Notes: a model not told the origin generated them from the letters alone. 64,000 nucleotides of DNA from Parvibaculum sp. (GCA_002694985.1 NZNS01000012.1:47533-111532), one strand, 5' to 3'; shown: positions 45,214 to 56,698, counted from the stretch's first letter. Made by a program: numbers and translations.

Positions 45214-46311
45214 CTAGCTGTCGGTATCGCGAGGCGGGATCACGGCGCCGGGCGTGTCACCGAGATAGAGCTTGCTCTTGCGATATTGCCCGATGCCGAA
45301 GCGCGCCAGCACACCAAGCGCGGCCGCAATCGGAAGCGCAAGCAGCGCGCCGACGAAACCAAACAGCGCCGCGAAGGCGAAGATCGCAAACATGACCCAG
45401 ACAGGATGGAGCCCGACGCGATCGCCGACAAGCTTCGGCGACAGAAAGTTTCCCTCAATGAACTGGCCGATAGCGAAGACACCGACCACCATGCCGATCT
45501 GCACGTAGTCGGGCCAGAACTGGAAAAGCGCAAGTGCAACGCCGATGATGAAGCCGAGAATTGTTCCCAGATAGGGAATGAAACTGATGATGCCCGCAAG
45601 AATACCGACGATCAGGCCAAATTTCAGACCGACCAGGGTAAGGCCGACGGCATAGATGACGCCAAGCACCAGGCAGACAATGACCTGTCCGCGCACAAAA
45701 CCTTCAAGAACCGCGTTGATCTCCCGCGCGAGGCGACGGATTGTCGCCTGATGATCGCGGGGAAGCAGCGCATCGACGCGCTCTACCATGCGGTCCCAGT
45801 CGAGCAGCATGTAAAAGGCGACGACCGGCGTCACCACAATGAGCGAGATGAGAGCGACGAGCTGAAGGCCTTGCGAACCGAGCGAGGTTACGAGGTTCAC
45901 GAGCCAGTCGAGAGAGCCACTGAGACTCTTTGAAATCGCCTGCTCCACATCCGGTCCGTGAACGCCAAGGAGACGACCGAGGCGGCCATTGCCAACCTGC
46001 AACAGAAATTCTTGTCCCCGCTGCAAAACGGTGGGGGCAATCTCGACCAGCGCAACAAGCTGATTGTACAGGACCGGAACCAGCACAATCATCAATATGA
46101 TCGCGATGAGAATGAAGGAGATCGTGATCACGCCAGTCGCAGCGCCGCGTGAAAGGCCGTATTTTTCCAGCCGGTCGGCGAGCGGGTCGAGAAAATAGGC
46201 GATGGCCATGCCGGCAACGAAGGGCAGCAAAATACCCTTGAGCAACCATAACATGAGGATGAAGACGGTGATGACGGCCGCCCAGATGGCGATCTGCCGC
46301 TGGATGCTCAT
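45214..46311 (-). CDS. AI-2E family permease (PerM-like)
   Basis: This 365-residue inner-membrane protein of the AI-2E/PerM family has about eight helices, PFVAGMAIAYFLDPLADRLE near the N-terminus, and the central cytosolic helix region (about 200-235). Proposed roles are transport or export, with no firm substrate. ATG 46311 has GGAGGAG upstream. Its place between DUF2066 and hdaA is conserved in alphaproteobacteria. Confidence 0.9.
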   Translation of the reverse strand: MSIQRQIAIWAAVITVFILMLWLLKGILLPFVAGMAIAYFLDPLADRLEKYGLSRGAATGVITISFILIAIILMIVLVPVLYNQLVALVEIAPTVLQRGQEFLLQVGNGRLGRLLGVHGPDVEQAISKSLSGSLDWLVNLVTSLGSQGLQLVALISLIVVTPVVAFYMLLDWDRMVERVDALLPRDHQATIRRLAREINAVLEGFVRGQVIVCLVLGVIYAVGLTLVGLKFGLIVGILAGIISFIPYLGTILGFIIGVALALFQFWPDYVQIGMVVGVFAIGQFIEGNFLSPKLVGDRVGLHPVWVMFAIFAFAALFGFVGALLALPIAAALGVLARFGIGQYRKSKLYLGDTPGAVIPPRDTDS

Positions 46312-46339
46312 GCGAGTGACTTCTCCTCCCTGGCGCGGG

Positions 46340-47515
46340 TTACTGGCGGACGCTGAGATGCCAGCGCGGCGATGCGCGCACCGGCGCGCGCCCCGGTCCG
46401 GCATTCATTGGCGCCACGTCGTCCTGGAAGGTTGGTTCTTCGCCTGCCGTCTCTGCCCTGTCATCGGACAATTCGACATTCTGCTGGGCCAGCGAGAGAG
46501 CCAGCATCTGGGTGCTGCCCTTGTGCGAGATACGGATCTCTGCACCATGCGCGGCGATGCCGGCGACTTCCATATTCTGCACGAGTGGCGTCGAGGTGAG
46601 CCCCTTGCGGATCGTCTCCCATTCGGAGAGCGTCGCGAAGTCCGCTTGCACGGTGAGGGTCGACAGCCTGCCGTCGCGCACGATGATCTGACGCTTCCAC
46701 TGCACGGCAAGGGCACCCATCATATCCGCGGCCGCCGCTTTCATGAGTGTGGAGACATCCCGCCCCCTGGCCTGATAGCTCCTGCTGAGTGGATCGGCAG
46801 GAAAGGACCCGTGATGCGCCACCTTCACCTCAAGAGAGCCGCCGTCAGCGCTCAACGTCGCCTCGGCCACGACGACCTCCGCCGTTCCGTAATTGGCGGC
46901 GAGGCCGGCAAGTGCCGCCCTCGCTTCCTCGGTGTTCGAGATGGCCGTCTCGGCGGGTACGTTATTCATTTCCATGATTTCACCGATAGGCAGTATCAGC
47001 GGCGCCAGCTCATCGGCAGGGCGAAGCGACGCCCAGGCATCGCGCCAGGGGTTGTTTTCTTCCCACAACATCAGTTTGCCGCCACGCCGGAGGACAGGAA
47101 GCAGAACCGCAGGCCGCGCCTGGGTCTCGGCAAAGGGAATGCCCGCGCCACGCAACAGGCGGCGCACGGCTTCCGGCTGGAAACTCACGATCATGTCGGC
47201 GATATAGCGTGTGGAGCTCGTCTTTTCGCTCGCCACCTGAAAGCCGCGAACTGCATTCTGAGCGGTCGCGTCATCCACGTCCGGGAGCGATCCCCAGTCG
47301 TCGGGCAAGGTCAGCTTCTTCATCATGGCCGTCAAGGCAAGGCGCTGCCCTTCGGCCTGGGCGGCGCTGCGGGCGGCCGTGGCGCTCTCAGCTGTCTTGT
47401 CCACATGGACGCCGCGCACGGTAAAGACATCGGCAGCCGCGGCGGACCCGGCAATGGCGGCGGCAAAGACAATGACGCAAAGCGGCGCCAGCAGAAGCCT
47501 GAAGGCAGAAACCAT
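46340..47515 (-). CDS. DUF2066 domain protein, exported
   Basis: This 391-residue protein has a signal peptide ending GSAAAADVF. The DUF2066 region begins VRGVHVDKTAESATAARSAAQAEGQRLAL, then LPDDWGSLP. Function is unknown. ATG 47515 has AGGGTC upstream; ATG 47572 would add an odd basic extension. It is divergent from purM and in line with perM and hdaA. Confidence 0.85.
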   Translation of the reverse strand: MVSAFRLLLAPLCVIVFAAAIAGSAAAADVFTVRGVHVDKTAESATAARSAAQAEGQRLALTAMMKKLTLPDDWGSLPDVDDATAQNAVRGFQVASEKTSSTRYIADMIVSFQPEAVRRLLRGAGIPFAETQARPAVLLPVLRRGGKLMLWEENNPWRDAWASLRPADELAPLILPIGEIMEMNNVPAETAISNTEEARAALAGLAANYGTAEVVVAEATLSADGGSLEVKVAHHGSFPADPLSRSYQARGRDVSTLMKAAAADMMGALAVQWKRQIIVRDGRLSTLTVQADFATLSEWETIRKGLTSTPLVQNMEVAGIAAHGAEIRISHKGSTQMLALSLAQQNVELSDDRAETAGEEPTFQDDVAPMNAGPGRAPVRASPRWHLSVRQ

Positions 47516-47698
47516 GGATAGACCCTTGATCCGTCTCGATATTCGGCGATTCAACGCTCCGCCGTGACGCACACTATAGCACCCGGAAGCGGCCGCGAAG
47601 GCTGCCCCACAAGCTTTTTCGCCTTTCTCTTGCGCCGAGAGGCGATTTCGGGTGATTTGTGCGCTCCGCAGCCCAACCGAGTCCCGTTAGAGAGCGTC

Positions 47699-48790
47699 AT
47701 GGCCCCCACTTCCCCGAAGGACCGCCCGAACCGCTATACCTATGCCGGAGCGGGCGTCGATATCGATGCCGGCAACGAGCTTGTACGCGCGATCGGGCCG
47801 CTTGCGGCTTCCACAAAGCGAACCGGCTCGGATGCGGGGTTGGGCGGCTTCGGCGGACTCTTCGACCTCGCCGCCTGCGGTTTCAAGGATCCGGTTCTTG
47901 TCGCGGCCAATGATGGCGTCGGCACCAAGCTCAAGGTCGCAATCGAGGCCGACATTCACAGCACGGTCGGCATCGATCTCGTCGCCATGTCGGTGAACGA
48001 TCTCGTGGTGCAGGGCGCCGAGCCCCTCTTCTTCCTCGACTATTACGCCACCGGCAAGCTGCATGTCGATGTAGCGCGGGATGTGGTGGCAGGCATCGCC
48101 GAAGGCTGCCGGCAAGCCGGCTGCGCGCTGATTGGCGGCGAGACCGCCGAGATGCCCGGCATGTATGCCAAGGGCGATTACGACCTCGCGGGCTTCGCCG
48201 TTGGCGCGGTCGAACGCGACGGAATATTACCGCGCGGTGACGTTCAGCCCGGCGATGTGCTGCTCGGTCTTGAATCCTCAGGCTTTCATTCGAACGGCTA
48301 TTCGCTCGTCCGCCGGATTGTCGAGGACAACCGGATTTCCTATTCCGCGCCCTTCCCGCATGGCGACGGCGCCAGCATCGGCGAGGTGCTCCTCGCACCA
48401 ACACGCATCTACGTGAAGGCGATGCTGAAGGCCATCCGCGAAACAGAATCCGTGAAGGCGATGGCGCATATCACGGGTGGCGGTTTCGTCGAAAACATTC
48501 CACGCGCACTGCCGGAAGGTGTCGCCGCCGAAATTGAGGGCACGTCCTGGGCCATGCCCCCCGTCTTCCGCTGGCTGATGGAACTTGGCGGGCTCGAAGA
48601 TGCCGAGATGGGGCGCACCTTCAATTGCGGCATCGGCATGGTTGTCGTTGCTGCAGAAGATGAGGCTGACAAGGTTGCCGCCGTGCTCACAGAAGCAGGC
48701 GAGACCGTTCACCACATCGGGCACCTCACGGAAGCCGCAGCGGGCGAGCCCCGTGTGCTCGTGAAAGGCGCGTTGGGCAGCAAGGCGTGA
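47699..48790 (+). CDS. purM: Phosphoribosylformylglycinamidine cyclo-ligase
   Basis: AIR synthetase closes the imidazole ring in purine synthesis with ATP. The 363-residue product shows [77 protein letters not shown] and [13 protein letters not shown]. Its stop overlaps the purN GTG start by four bases, so translation is coupled. Confidence 0.97.
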   Translation: MAPTSPKDRPNRYTYAGAGVDIDAGNELVRAIGPLAASTKRTGSDAGLGGFGGLFDLAACGFKDPVLVAANDGVGTKLKVAIEADIHSTVGIDLVAMSVNDLVVQGAEPLFFLDYYATGKLHVDVARDVVAGIAEGCRQAGCALIGGETAEMPGMYAKGDYDLAGFAVGAVERDGILPRGDVQPGDVLLGLESSGFHSNGYSLVRRIVEDNRISYSAPFPHGDGASIGEVLLAPTRIYVKAMLKAIRETESVKAMAHITGGGFVENIPRALPEGVAAEIEGTSWAMPPVFRWLMELGGLEDAEMGRTFNCGIGMVVVAAEDEADKVAAVLTEAGETVHHIGHLTEAAAGEPRVLVKGALGSKA

Positions 48791-49437
48791 AGATCGGCAT
48801 TCTCATTTCGGGTCGCGGCTCGAACCTCAAGGCCCTGATCAATGCCTGCGAGGAGCCAGGCTTTCGCGGACATATTGCGCTCGTGATTTCCAACAGGCCG
48901 GGCGCGGCAGGTCTCGACATCGCCAAGGCTGCGGGAATCCCGACGCTCGTCATCGACCACAAGGAATTTACGACGCGCGAGACATTCGATGCGGAACTCG
49001 ACCGCGCCCTGACCAAGGCCGGTGTAGAACTTGTCTGCAATGCGGGCTTCATGCGCATTCTGACTGACGGATTCGTGGAGAAGTGGCGTGACCGGCAATT
49101 GAACATCCACCCTTCCCTGTTGCCAGCCTTCAAGGGACTGCACGTTCATCAGCGCGCCCTCGATGCGGGCGTGAGGATTACAGGCTGCACGGTTCATTTT
49201 GTGCGGCCGGAGATGGATGAAGGGCCAATCGTGGCGCAGGCGGCCGTGCCCGTGTTGCCCGGCGACACGGCGGAAACGCTTGCCGCACGCATCCTTGAGG
49301 CCGAACACAAGCTCTACCCGCTGGCACTCAGGCTGGTCGTCGAAGGCCGCGCGCGCGTCGTCGGGGAGCATGTGGTGCTGAACGACGTGGATGGCACGGA
49401 TATCCCGGCGCCACTGTTCATGCCCACGCTACAATAA
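48787..49437 (+). CDS. purN: Phosphoribosylglycinamide formyltransferase
   Basis: GAR transformylase uses 10-formyl-THF. The 216-residue product starts at GTG 48787 within the purM stop (GTGA). Motifs are [14 protein letters not shown], the catalytic [12 protein letters not shown] and [19 protein letters not shown]. The bidirectional terminator after it separates it from ndk. Confidence 0.96.
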   Translation: MKIGILISGRGSNLKALINACEEPGFRGHIALVISNRPGAAGLDIAKAAGIPTLVIDHKEFTTRETFDAELDRALTKAGVELVCNAGFMRILTDGFVEKWRDRQLNIHPSLLPAFKGLHVHQRALDAGVRITGCTVHFVRPEMDEGPIVAQAAVPVLPGDTAETLAARILEAEHKLYPLALRLVVEGRARVVGEHVVLNDVDGTDIPAPLFMPTLQ

Positions 49438-49451
49438 CCCCGCGCTCCAAC

Positions 49452-49484
49452 AAAAAAGCCCCGCCGTTTCCAGCGGGGCTTTCC
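49452..49484. terminator. Bidirectional intrinsic terminator between purN and ndk
   Basis: AAAGCCCCGC, an eight-base loop and GCGGGGCTTT form a 10-bp stem with A-run and T-run flanks. It serves the convergent purN and ndk transcripts. Confidence 0.9.
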
Positions 49485-49504
49485 GATTTCAGCGACTGAT
49501 GAAA

Positions 49505-49927
49505 TCAGCCGACGATCTCTTCGTCCTTGAAGAAATACTTGATCTCTTCGGCAGCCGTTTCAGGCGCGTCGGAACCATGAACCGAGTTCGCCTCGATGGA
49601 TTCCGCGAAATCCTTGCGGATCGTACCGGGCTCGGCATTTTCCGGGTTGGTCGCGCCCATGACTTCGCGGTTCTTGGCAATGGCGTTTTCGCCTTCAAGC
49701 ACCTGAACCACGACCGGGCCCGAGATCATGAAAGAGACGAGATCATTGAAGAAGGGGCGGTCCTTGTGAACGGCATAGAAGCCTTCGGCCTGCGCCTTCG
49801 TCATGTGGATACGCTTCGAGGCGATGACCCGGAGGCCTGCGCTTTCGAAACGATCGATGATCTTGCCGGTGAGATTACGCCGGGTCGCGTCCGGCTTGAT
49901 GATCGAGAAGGTCCGTTCGAGGGCCAT
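49505..49927 (-). CDS. ndk: Nucleoside diphosphate kinase
   Basis: Ndk equilibrates nucleoside di- and triphosphates. The 140-residue product starts [18 protein letters not shown] and has the phospho-His in NSVHGSD (His117), in the typical bacterial position. It is divergent from the ABC-F gene. Confidence 0.97.
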   Translation of the reverse strand: MALERTFSIIKPDATRRNLTGKIIDRFESAGLRVIASKRIHMTKAQAEGFYAVHKDRPFFNDLVSFMISGPVVVQVLEGENAIAKNREVMGATNPENAEPGTIRKDFAESIEANSVHGSDAPETAAEEIKYFFKDEEIVG

Positions 49928-50024
49928 TGCTCTGCTTTCCCAATTCTGCAGGTGGAAGATTTGGCGCGGTTTATAGCCGGGCTTGGTGACGCGGGCAACC
50001 TGTGGTGCTAAAAGCCCGCTCATC

Positions 50025-51941
50025 ATGCTGCACATTAACGATCTCACCTTCCGGATGGAGGGACGCCTCCTCCTCGACCATGTCACGGCGGCCATTCCGC
50101 CGGGCCAGCGAACGGGCTTTGTCGGCCGTAATGGTACTGGCAAATCCACGCTCCTGAAGCTCATAACCGGGGAGTACGGGCCGGAAACAGGCAGCATTTC
50201 CTTCCCGAAAAGCTGGCGTATCGGCATGGTCCGGCAGGAGGTTCTGGCGGGCCCGACCTCGCTGATCGACACGGTACTCGCCGCGGACGTCGAACGGTCG
50301 TCGCTGCTGGCGGAGGCCGAGACAGCGACCGATCCGCACCGGATCGCCGATATCCACACGCGGCTCGCGGATATGGGCGCTCATGCGGCCCCGGCCAAGG
50401 CGGCCACCATTCTCTCCGGCCTCGGCTTTGACGAGGCCGCGCAGGCGCGCCCCTGCTCCGACTTCTCGGGCGGTTGGCGAATGCGCGTTGCGCTTGCCGC
50501 TGTGCTTTTTTCCGAACCCGACCTTCTGCTGCTCGACGAACCGACCAACTATCTCGACCTCGAAGGTACGATCTGGCTTGAGGACTATCTGCGCTCCTAC
50601 CCCTATACGGTTCTCATCGTCAGCCATGACAAGGATCTTCTGAACAATGTGGCGCAGAACATCCTGCACCTCGAAAACCAGAAACTGAGTTTCTACAGCG
50701 GCAACTACGATCGCTTTGACCGCACAAGGCGCGAAAAGCTGATGCTCCAGCTTTCGATGAAGAAGAAGCAGGAAGAAGCTCGCCGCCACATGGAAAGCTT
50801 CGTCGAGCGCTTCAAGGCGAAAGCGTCCAAGGCACGTCAGGCCCAAAGCCGCATGAAGGCGCTCGCGAAGATGGAGCCCATCGCAGATGTGTTGCAGGAG
50901 CGCGTGTTTCCGTTCCGCTTCCCGGCGCCGGAAAAACCGCTCGCCTCACCGATCATCCGGCTCGAAGATGCGAGCATCGGCTATGAGCCGGGAAAGCCTG
51001 TTCTGCAAAATCTGAATCTGCGCATCGACCAGGACGACCGGATCGCCCTTCTGGGCGCGAACGGCAACGGCAAGTCGACCTTCGCCAAACTGCTTTGCGA
51101 CCGGTTGCAGGTGACGTCCGGCCACAAATACGCATCCAAGAAATTGCGTATCGCCTATTTCGCACAGCACCAGCTCGATGAGCTCAAGATGGGCGAAACG
51201 CCCTATGAACATTTTCGAGAGTTGAAGCCCGATGCGACGCAGGCGCAGACGCGCGCCATTGCCGGTTCCTATGGCTTCGGTGCGGACAAGGCAGACACGA
51301 AAGTCGAAAAGCTGTCAGGTGGCGAGAAAGCACGGCTGCTTTTTGCCATCGCAACCTTCCACAAGCCGCACATCATCATTCTGGACGAGCCGACAAACCA
51401 TCTCGATGTCGACAGCCGTGAGGCGCTCGTCATGGCGATCAATGAATATGACGGCGCAATTATTCTGATCAGCCATGACCGGCATCTGGTAGAGACATGC
51501 GCAGACAGGCTCTGGCTCGTCGCGGATGGCTCTGTCGCGCCTTACGAGGGTGACCTCAACGATTACCGCAAGTGGTTACTCGACCCCGCACGGCGAGCGA
51601 AGCCGCTCACGGCAGGTGCGGAAGAGGACGGAGCCGCCGAAGCACGGCCGTCCCGCCCCTCCATCGACAAACGCGAAGCACGCCGTCTCGCGGCGCAGAA
51701 GCGTGAACAGATGGCTCCGTTGAAAAAGAAGGCGCAGACAGCAGAGAAGGAAATCGCCCGCCTGCAGAAACTTGTCGAAGAACTCGATGCGAAACTAGCC
51801 GATCCAAAGGTCGCGAGCGATACGAACGCAATGAGGGCAACGGCGAAAGAACGCGCGGACATGCTGAAGGCCGTCGCCAAGGCGGAAGAAGTCTGGCTTG
51901 AGGCGAGCACCGCTTACGAAGAAGCGATGGCGGCGGACTGA
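50025..51941 (+). CDS. ABC-F family ATPase (Uup/YheS-like)
   Basis: This soluble twin-ATPase has 638 residues and no membrane segments. There are two nucleotide-binding domains with Walker A GRNGTGKS (about 34-41) and GANGNGKS, signature FSGGW and LSGGEK, and Walker [13 protein letters not shown] and [12 protein letters not shown]. An inter-domain linker of charged helices is followed by a Lys/Glu-rich coiled-coil C-terminus (about 560-638). ABC-F proteins act on ribosomes; the particular subtype is uncertain. ATG 50025 was chosen because the protein then begins [10 protein letters not shown]. Confidence 0.94.
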   Translation: MLHINDLTFRMEGRLLLDHVTAAIPPGQRTGFVGRNGTGKSTLLKLITGEYGPETGSISFPKSWRIGMVRQEVLAGPTSLIDTVLAADVERSSLLAEAETATDPHRIADIHTRLADMGAHAAPAKAATILSGLGFDEAAQARPCSDFSGGWRMRVALAAVLFSEPDLLLLDEPTNYLDLEGTIWLEDYLRSYPYTVLIVSHDKDLLNNVAQNILHLENQKLSFYSGNYDRFDRTRREKLMLQLSMKKKQEEARRHMESFVERFKAKASKARQAQSRMKALAKMEPIADVLQERVFPFRFPAPEKPLASPIIRLEDASIGYEPGKPVLQNLNLRIDQDDRIALLGANGNGKSTFAKLLCDRLQVTSGHKYASKKLRIAYFAQHQLDELKMGETPYEHFRELKPDATQAQTRAIAGSYGFGADKADTKVEKLSGGEKARLLFAIATFHKPHIIILDEPTNHLDVDSREALVMAINEYDGAIILISHDRHLVETCADRLWLVADGSVAPYEGDLNDYRKWLLDPARRAKPLTAGAEEDGAAEARPSRPSIDKREARRLAAQKREQMAPLKKKAQTAEKEIARLQKLVEELDAKLADPKVASDTNAMRATAKERADMLKAVAKAEEVWLEASTAYEEAMAAD

Positions 51942-51997
51942 CCGAAAAACAGCCTGGCAGACTGCCGCCTCTCGTTAGTCGGTGCGGGTCTGCGTAG

Positions 51998-52180
51998 CTA
52001 TATTTCGAGATTGAAGCCTTCCGTCAAGGCATCCGCTTCGAGGAGGCCACCAACGACCTTCCCGTCACGCCCCGGGATGATGGTGATTTCCGGCTCTGCC
52101 TCGTTCAGCTCCTTTAGAACCTCGAGCAGACAAATCAACGTTCGGAAATGAATGGCGGCACAGCGGTTTTCGAATAGCCG
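51998..52180 (-). pseudogene. Coding-like frame continuing after the holC stop, no start codon
   Basis: Directly after the holC TGA the same frame stays open for 60 codons to TAG 52000-51998. Its second half reads like protein: LLEVLKELNEAEPEITIIPG then RDGKVVGGLLEADALTEGFN. It lacks ATG or GTG; TTG 52138 could start a 46-residue product but has no clear ribosome site. I do not recognise it. It may be a remnant of a gene once present between holC and ndk, or a small protein from an unusual start. Confidence 0.35.
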
Positions 52181-52630
52181 TCAGGCCTTCTTTTCCCACC
52201 GCCCTTCGGTGCTTTGCTGCCAATAGGTTGCGTCGTGCCCCTCGGCCTTGATCGCTTTCCATTGTTCGCGGGCCGCCCCAACGGCCATTTCGTCATTTCC
52301 GTCGAACATCAGCACACAGCGTTTGTAGTCACCGATAGAGGCAGGTTTCGCGCCATCCACAAGAAAAAGGACATTCGCCTCATTTGGATTGTCATCCTCA
52401 ACAGTGAGGAAAACAGGCATGAGAGCGGCCGGACCGTCATTGCGCGTGCCGTGTGGTAAAAAACTGTCGTCGCTATAGGTCCACAGCGCGCTGTTGATTG
52501 CCTCCAGCCGCTCCGGACCACCCGCTTTCACGATAACCTTCCAGCCTCGTTCCAGCGAGCGCTCCAGCAATTGCGGCAACACCCGTTCCAGAGGGGCGTT
52601 CTGTAAGTGATAGAACAGAACCTCCGTCAC
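52181..52630 (-). CDS. holC: DNA polymerase III chi subunit
   Basis: The chi subunit links the clamp loader to single-stranded-DNA-binding protein. The 149-residue product has VLFYHLQNAPLERVLPQLLERSLERGWK, LWTYSDDSFLPHGT, and the end YWQQSTEGRWEKKA, all typical. It starts 11 bases after pepA. Confidence 0.95.
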   Translation of the reverse strand: MTEVLFYHLQNAPLERVLPQLLERSLERGWKVIVKAGGPERLEAINSALWTYSDDSFLPHGTRNDGPAALMPVFLTVEDDNPNEANVLFLVDGAKPASIGDYKRCVLMFDGNDEMAVGAAREQWKAIKAEGHDATYWQQSTEGRWEKKA

Positions 52631-52641
52631 AGGCCTCTCCT

Positions 52642-54135
52642 TCAGCGTTCGTAATGATCCGCAACAAGGCGATTAAGGAGGCGCACACCCCAGCCTGATC
52701 CCCAGCTCTGGTTCGTCGCCGTTTGCGGGGATGCCATAGCCGTACCGGCAATGTCCAGATGCGCCCAAGGCAGCTTGTTCACGAAACGCTGAAGGAACTG
52801 AGCAGCGGTAATAGAGCCACCATCACGACCGCCTACGTTTTTCATGTCGGCAAAGCGGGAATCGATCATCTTGTCGTAGGCATCGCCCATCGGCATGCGC
52901 CAAACCTTCTCGCCTTCGGCATCGCCCGCTTCTGCGAGTTGTTTCGAAAGCTTGTCGTCGTTCGAAAAGAGCCCCGCATATTCCTTCCCAAGCGCGACCA
53001 TGATCGCCCCCGTCAGCGTCGCAAGGTCGATCATGAATTTCGGCTTGAATCTTTTTTGGGTGTACCAAAGAGCATCGGCCAGCACGAGGCGACCTTCAGC
53101 ATCCGTGTTGATAACCTCGATCGTCTGACCGGACATGGAGGTAACGATGTCGCCCGGACGCTGCGCCTTGCCGTCCGGCATGTTTTCGACGAGGCCGATA
53201 ACGCCGATCGCGTTGACCTTCGCCTTGCGCGCGGCAAGCGCGTGCATCAAGCCGGTGACGCAAGCCGCCCCACCCATGTCGCCCTTCATGTCTTCCATGC
53301 CTGCCGGCGGCTTCAACGAAATACCGCCCGTGTCGAAGCAGACGCCTTTGCCGACAAAGGCAATGGGTTTTTCCCCTGCCTTGTCCCCCATCCAGCGCAT
53401 GACGACAAGCTTGCTTTCATGCTGCGAGCCATATCCGACGCCGAGAAGTGAGCCCATACCGAGCTTCTTCATTTGAGCTTCGCCAAGCACCTCGACCTTC
53501 ACACCAAGCTTCGAGAGCGCTTTCGCTCGTTTTGCGAATTCACCCGGAAAAAGAATATTGGCCGGTTCGTTGACGAGATCGCGGGTAAGGAAAATGCCCT
53601 CAGCAACGCTGGAGAGCGGGCCGTATTGCTTGCGCGCAGCGGCAGGTGCGCGCGTGAGTATGGCAACCGACTTCAGATCGCCTTTCTTCTCGTCTTCCTT
53701 CTTTTTCGTCTTGTACTTGTCGAAGCGATAGGAACGCAGCTTTGCTCCGAAAGCCACATGGGCAGCGGCGTCCGCGGCCGGCAATTTCGGCGCTGAAATG
53801 CCATCCAGCACAATGGAGAGAGTACCCTCTTTCGTCTTCGCGACCCGTCCGGCCAGTTCGCCGCCTGCCTTTTCGAGAGCAGCCGCCGAAAGATCGCCGG
53901 ATTTCCCCACGCCGGCGAGTAACACCAGGCCGGCGTTCACTCCCTGAGGACCAACAAGCTCAAGGACCGTCCCCGCCTTGCCCGTGAAGCCCGCTGCCTT
54001 CATCGCCCTCTTCAGCGCCCCCCCCAGCTTTGCATCGAGGTCGGCGGCAAGACCACGCAGAGTGGTACCTTCGGTGACGAGGACTGCCAGAGCCCCCTGC
54101 TTGGTGAGCGAAATATCGGCAAAAGTGACGTTCAT
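52642..54135 (-). CDS. pepA: Leucyl aminopeptidase
   Basis: This M17 dizinc/dimanganese aminopeptidase has 497 residues. The metal-binding motifs are [17 protein letters not shown] and the signature [12 protein letters not shown], with [12 protein letters not shown] upstream. Cytosolic peptide turnover is the main role; E. coli PepA also binds DNA. It is the first gene of a short operon with holC, divergent from lptF. Confidence 0.96.
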   Translation of the reverse strand: MNVTFADISLTKQGALAVLVTEGTTLRGLAADLDAKLGGALKRAMKAAGFTGKAGTVLELVGPQGVNAGLVLLAGVGKSGDLSAAALEKAGGELAGRVAKTKEGTLSIVLDGISAPKLPAADAAAHVAFGAKLRSYRFDKYKTKKKEDEKKGDLKSVAILTRAPAAARKQYGPLSSVAEGIFLTRDLVNEPANILFPGEFAKRAKALSKLGVKVEVLGEAQMKKLGMGSLLGVGYGSQHESKLVVMRWMGDKAGEKPIAFVGKGVCFDTGGISLKPPAGMEDMKGDMGGAACVTGLMHALAARKAKVNAIGVIGLVENMPDGKAQRPGDIVTSMSGQTIEVINTDAEGRLVLADALWYTQKRFKPKFMIDLATLTGAIMVALGKEYAGLFSNDDKLSKQLAEAGDAEGEKVWRMPMGDAYDKMIDSRFADMKNVGGRDGGSITAAQFLQRFVNKLPWAHLDIAGTAMASPQTATNQSWGSGWGVRLLNRLVADHYER

Positions 54136-54383
54136 TCAGGGCCTCATGTGATCTACCGTGCGACGACGGTCCGTCTCGCATCTTTTACCAGGCTCTGAAA
54201 TAGGATAACCATTGCTTCAGATAGCCTGGCAACAAGTCGCGTATCCTAACTGAATTGGTACAGAGGAAAAGCCATGCCTCGCCATTCAGGCTGCCGAGAT
54301 CCCGGCAGATTGGTCCGGAGCGTTGCCCAAAGCATTTGCGGGCACACAATACATCTGGAGAGCCGGTGGGGAGCCGGAGTTTA

Positions 54384-55532
54384 ATGCTGAAAAGCCTGTC
54401 TCAATATCTGTTTCTGCAGGCGCTGGGCCCCTTTATCGTCGCGAGCATTGTTCTCACCGGCATTATCTGGCTGACTCAGGCGCTCCGAATGCTCGACGTG
54501 CTGATCACGCAGGGGCAAACGCTGGTTACTTTTTTTGAGCTGACGGCTTTGGCACTGCCCAGCACACTCGTCATCGTACTGCCCATCTCGCTCTTCTGCG
54601 CGATTCTCTACACTCTGCACAAGCTGATCAGCGATAGCGAAATCGTGGTGATGTTCTCGGCGGGAATCAGCCGGTCGGTGATCGCAACGCCTTTCCTCGT
54701 GATCGCCCTCGGCACTTCCGCGCTTATCCTGCTCTTCAGCATCTATGTCGCTCCGGCCGGTCTGCGGGAATTGAAAAGCCAGCTCTATGAGATCCGCTCC
54801 GACGTGGCGACAGCGATGATCCGGGAGGGGACTTTTGCCAATCCTGCCCAAGGCCTTACCATCTATGTCCGCGAACGCGCATCGGATGGCACCACCTACG
54901 GCATTCTCGTGCATGACAGCCGCAACCCCAAGGAACCAATCACCTATATGGCCGAGACGGGTAGTCTCGTCGAGACTCCCAATGGGCCGCTTCTCGTCAT
55001 GTTCAACGGAAACATTCAGCGCGTCTCCCGAGAGGGCGACCGTGAGATGGGAGCGGCAACCCTTTTATATTTCGACAAATACACCTATGACCTGTCGCAA
55101 TACATCGATACTGAACCGAGCTTTAGCTACGAAGGTCGGGAGCGCTATTTCAGCGAATTAATCAATCCGGCCCGAGACGATACCTACGGCCAGACTCATC
55201 GAGAGAAGCTGCTGGCCGATGCTCACGAACGGCTCGTCGAAGGTGTCTACCCGACCATGCTCACGCTCATCGCGCTGGCCACGCTATTGCCCGCCCCTTT
55301 CAATCGGCGAGGCTACGCTTCACGAATAGCTCTTGCGGCCACACTCGCACTCGCAATCCGCCTGCTCGGCTTCGTACTCGCAAACGGAGCTTCGACTTCG
55401 ACCTATTTGATCCCGCTCATGTATCTGGTTCCGTTTGCCGTGTGCGGTGCTTGCATTGCCATTATTGCGGGCGTCCGTTTCGATTTCCTGTTCCAACGGT
55501 TCAGGGCCGCCATGCCGAGAGGTCGCGCATGA
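54384..55532 (+). CDS. lptF: LPS export ABC transporter permease LptF
   Basis: LptF with LptG forms the inner-membrane channel of the LptB2FG lipopolysaccharide extractor. The 382-residue YjgP/YjgQ protein has three helices at each end and a periplasmic beta-jellyroll in the middle (about 130-260). ATG 54384 has GGAG upstream; the longer upstream frame is noncoding. Its stop overlaps the lptG start by ATGA. Confidence 0.94.
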   Translation: MLKSLSQYLFLQALGPFIVASIVLTGIIWLTQALRMLDVLITQGQTLVTFFELTALALPSTLVIVLPISLFCAILYTLHKLISDSEIVVMFSAGISRSVIATPFLVIALGTSALILLFSIYVAPAGLRELKSQLYEIRSDVATAMIREGTFANPAQGLTIYVRERASDGTTYGILVHDSRNPKEPITYMAETGSLVETPNGPLLVMFNGNIQRVSREGDREMGAATLLYFDKYTYDLSQYIDTEPSFSYEGRERYFSELINPARDDTYGQTHREKLLADAHERLVEGVYPTMLTLIALATLLPAPFNRRGYASRIALAATLALAIRLLGFVLANGASTSTYLIPLMYLVPFAVCGACIAIIAGVRFDFLFQRFRAAMPRGRA

Positions 55533-56623
55533 ACCTCTCGTGGACGCTGTCGCGCTATTTCGGAAAACAGTTTCTGACCGTGGTGCTCATCACCTTCGCG
55601 ATCTTCCTGTCACTCATCTTCATCATTGAATTGGTCGAGCTTTTGCGAAGAGGCTCAGACAAGCCGGGCGTCAATTTCGGGATTCTTTTCTCCATGGCGC
55701 TCCTCGAAGTCCCGCGCCTCGGCAGCAGAACACTTCCCTTCGCCATCCTTTTCGGTGGAATGGCGGCTTTCTTGCAGCTGAGCCGGAATAACGAACTCAT
55801 TGTCGCGCGCGCTGCCGGCGTCTCTGTCTGGCAATTCATTGCCCCTGCATTGGCAGTAGCATTCGCGATCGGCACCTTCGTTATCACGATCTACAATCCA
55901 GTTGCAGCGACGCTGACGACACGCTTTGGACAACTCGAATCCAAATATCTTGAACAGCGAACGAGCTTCATTGCCGTGTCCGCGAACGGGCTCTGGCTTC
56001 GTCAGGCAGATTCAAACGGTCAATCTGTCGTCCATGCGCAGCACATAGATGGGAGGGGCCTCAAACTCGATGAAGTCACGATTTTCCTTTACGGGCAGGG
56101 AGACACATTTCTCGGACGCATAGATGCGAAAACTGCCGTACTGAAGCCAGGCCATTGGCAGCTGGATGACGTGTGGGTGTTGATGGTTGATGACCAGCCA
56201 AGACATTTCGATACCTATCGGCAGGAGACCGCCCTCACGGAAAGCCAGATTGAGGAAAGCTTTGCCCGAGAAGAGAGCATCTCCTTCTGGGAACTGCCTC
56301 ACTTCATAAATACGGCCGAAGCTTCGGGCTTTTCCGCCCGCAGATACCAGATCTATTTCCACCAATTGCTGGCCACCCCAGCCATGCTCTGCACCATGGT
56401 GCTCGTCGCAGCGGTATTTTCCATGAAGACAAGCCGTATGGGCGGCCTTCTCCAAATGGTGCTGGGGGGCATTTTGGCGGGATTTGCAGTCTATTTCCTG
56501 GGAAATCTGTCGCTTGCCCTGGGCCTTTCAGGGATTCTTCCGACAGCCTTGGCCGCTTGGGCACCTTCGATTGTCGTCATGCTTTTGGGGCTTGCAGTTC
56601 TCTTTCACCTCGAAGACGGTTAG
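55529..56623 (+). CDS. lptG: LPS export ABC transporter permease LptG
   Basis: This 364-residue partner of LptF has the same fold: LSRYFGKQFLTVVLITFAIF near the N-terminus, RLGSRTLPFAILFGGMAAFLQLSRNNELIVARAAGVSVWQ (conserved cytosolic coupling helix) and three C-terminal helices. It overlaps lptF by four bases. lptD follows after about 75 bases. Confidence 0.94.
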   Translation: MNLSWTLSRYFGKQFLTVVLITFAIFLSLIFIIELVELLRRGSDKPGVNFGILFSMALLEVPRLGSRTLPFAILFGGMAAFLQLSRNNELIVARAAGVSVWQFIAPALAVAFAIGTFVITIYNPVAATLTTRFGQLESKYLEQRTSFIAVSANGLWLRQADSNGQSVVHAQHIDGRGLKLDEVTIFLYGQGDTFLGRIDAKTAVLKPGHWQLDDVWVLMVDDQPRHFDTYRQETALTESQIEESFAREESISFWELPHFINTAEASGFSARRYQIYFHQLLATPAMLCTMVLVAAVFSMKTSRMGGLLQMVLGGILAGFAVYFLGNLSLALGLSGILPTALAAWAPSIVVMLLGLAVLFHLEDG

Positions 56624-56698
56624 AAATCGAGGGGCATTCGTAACGGGCGATTCTGGACGCCCCGGGGGATTTAAATACAAGTGACTGAGGGGCAGCGG

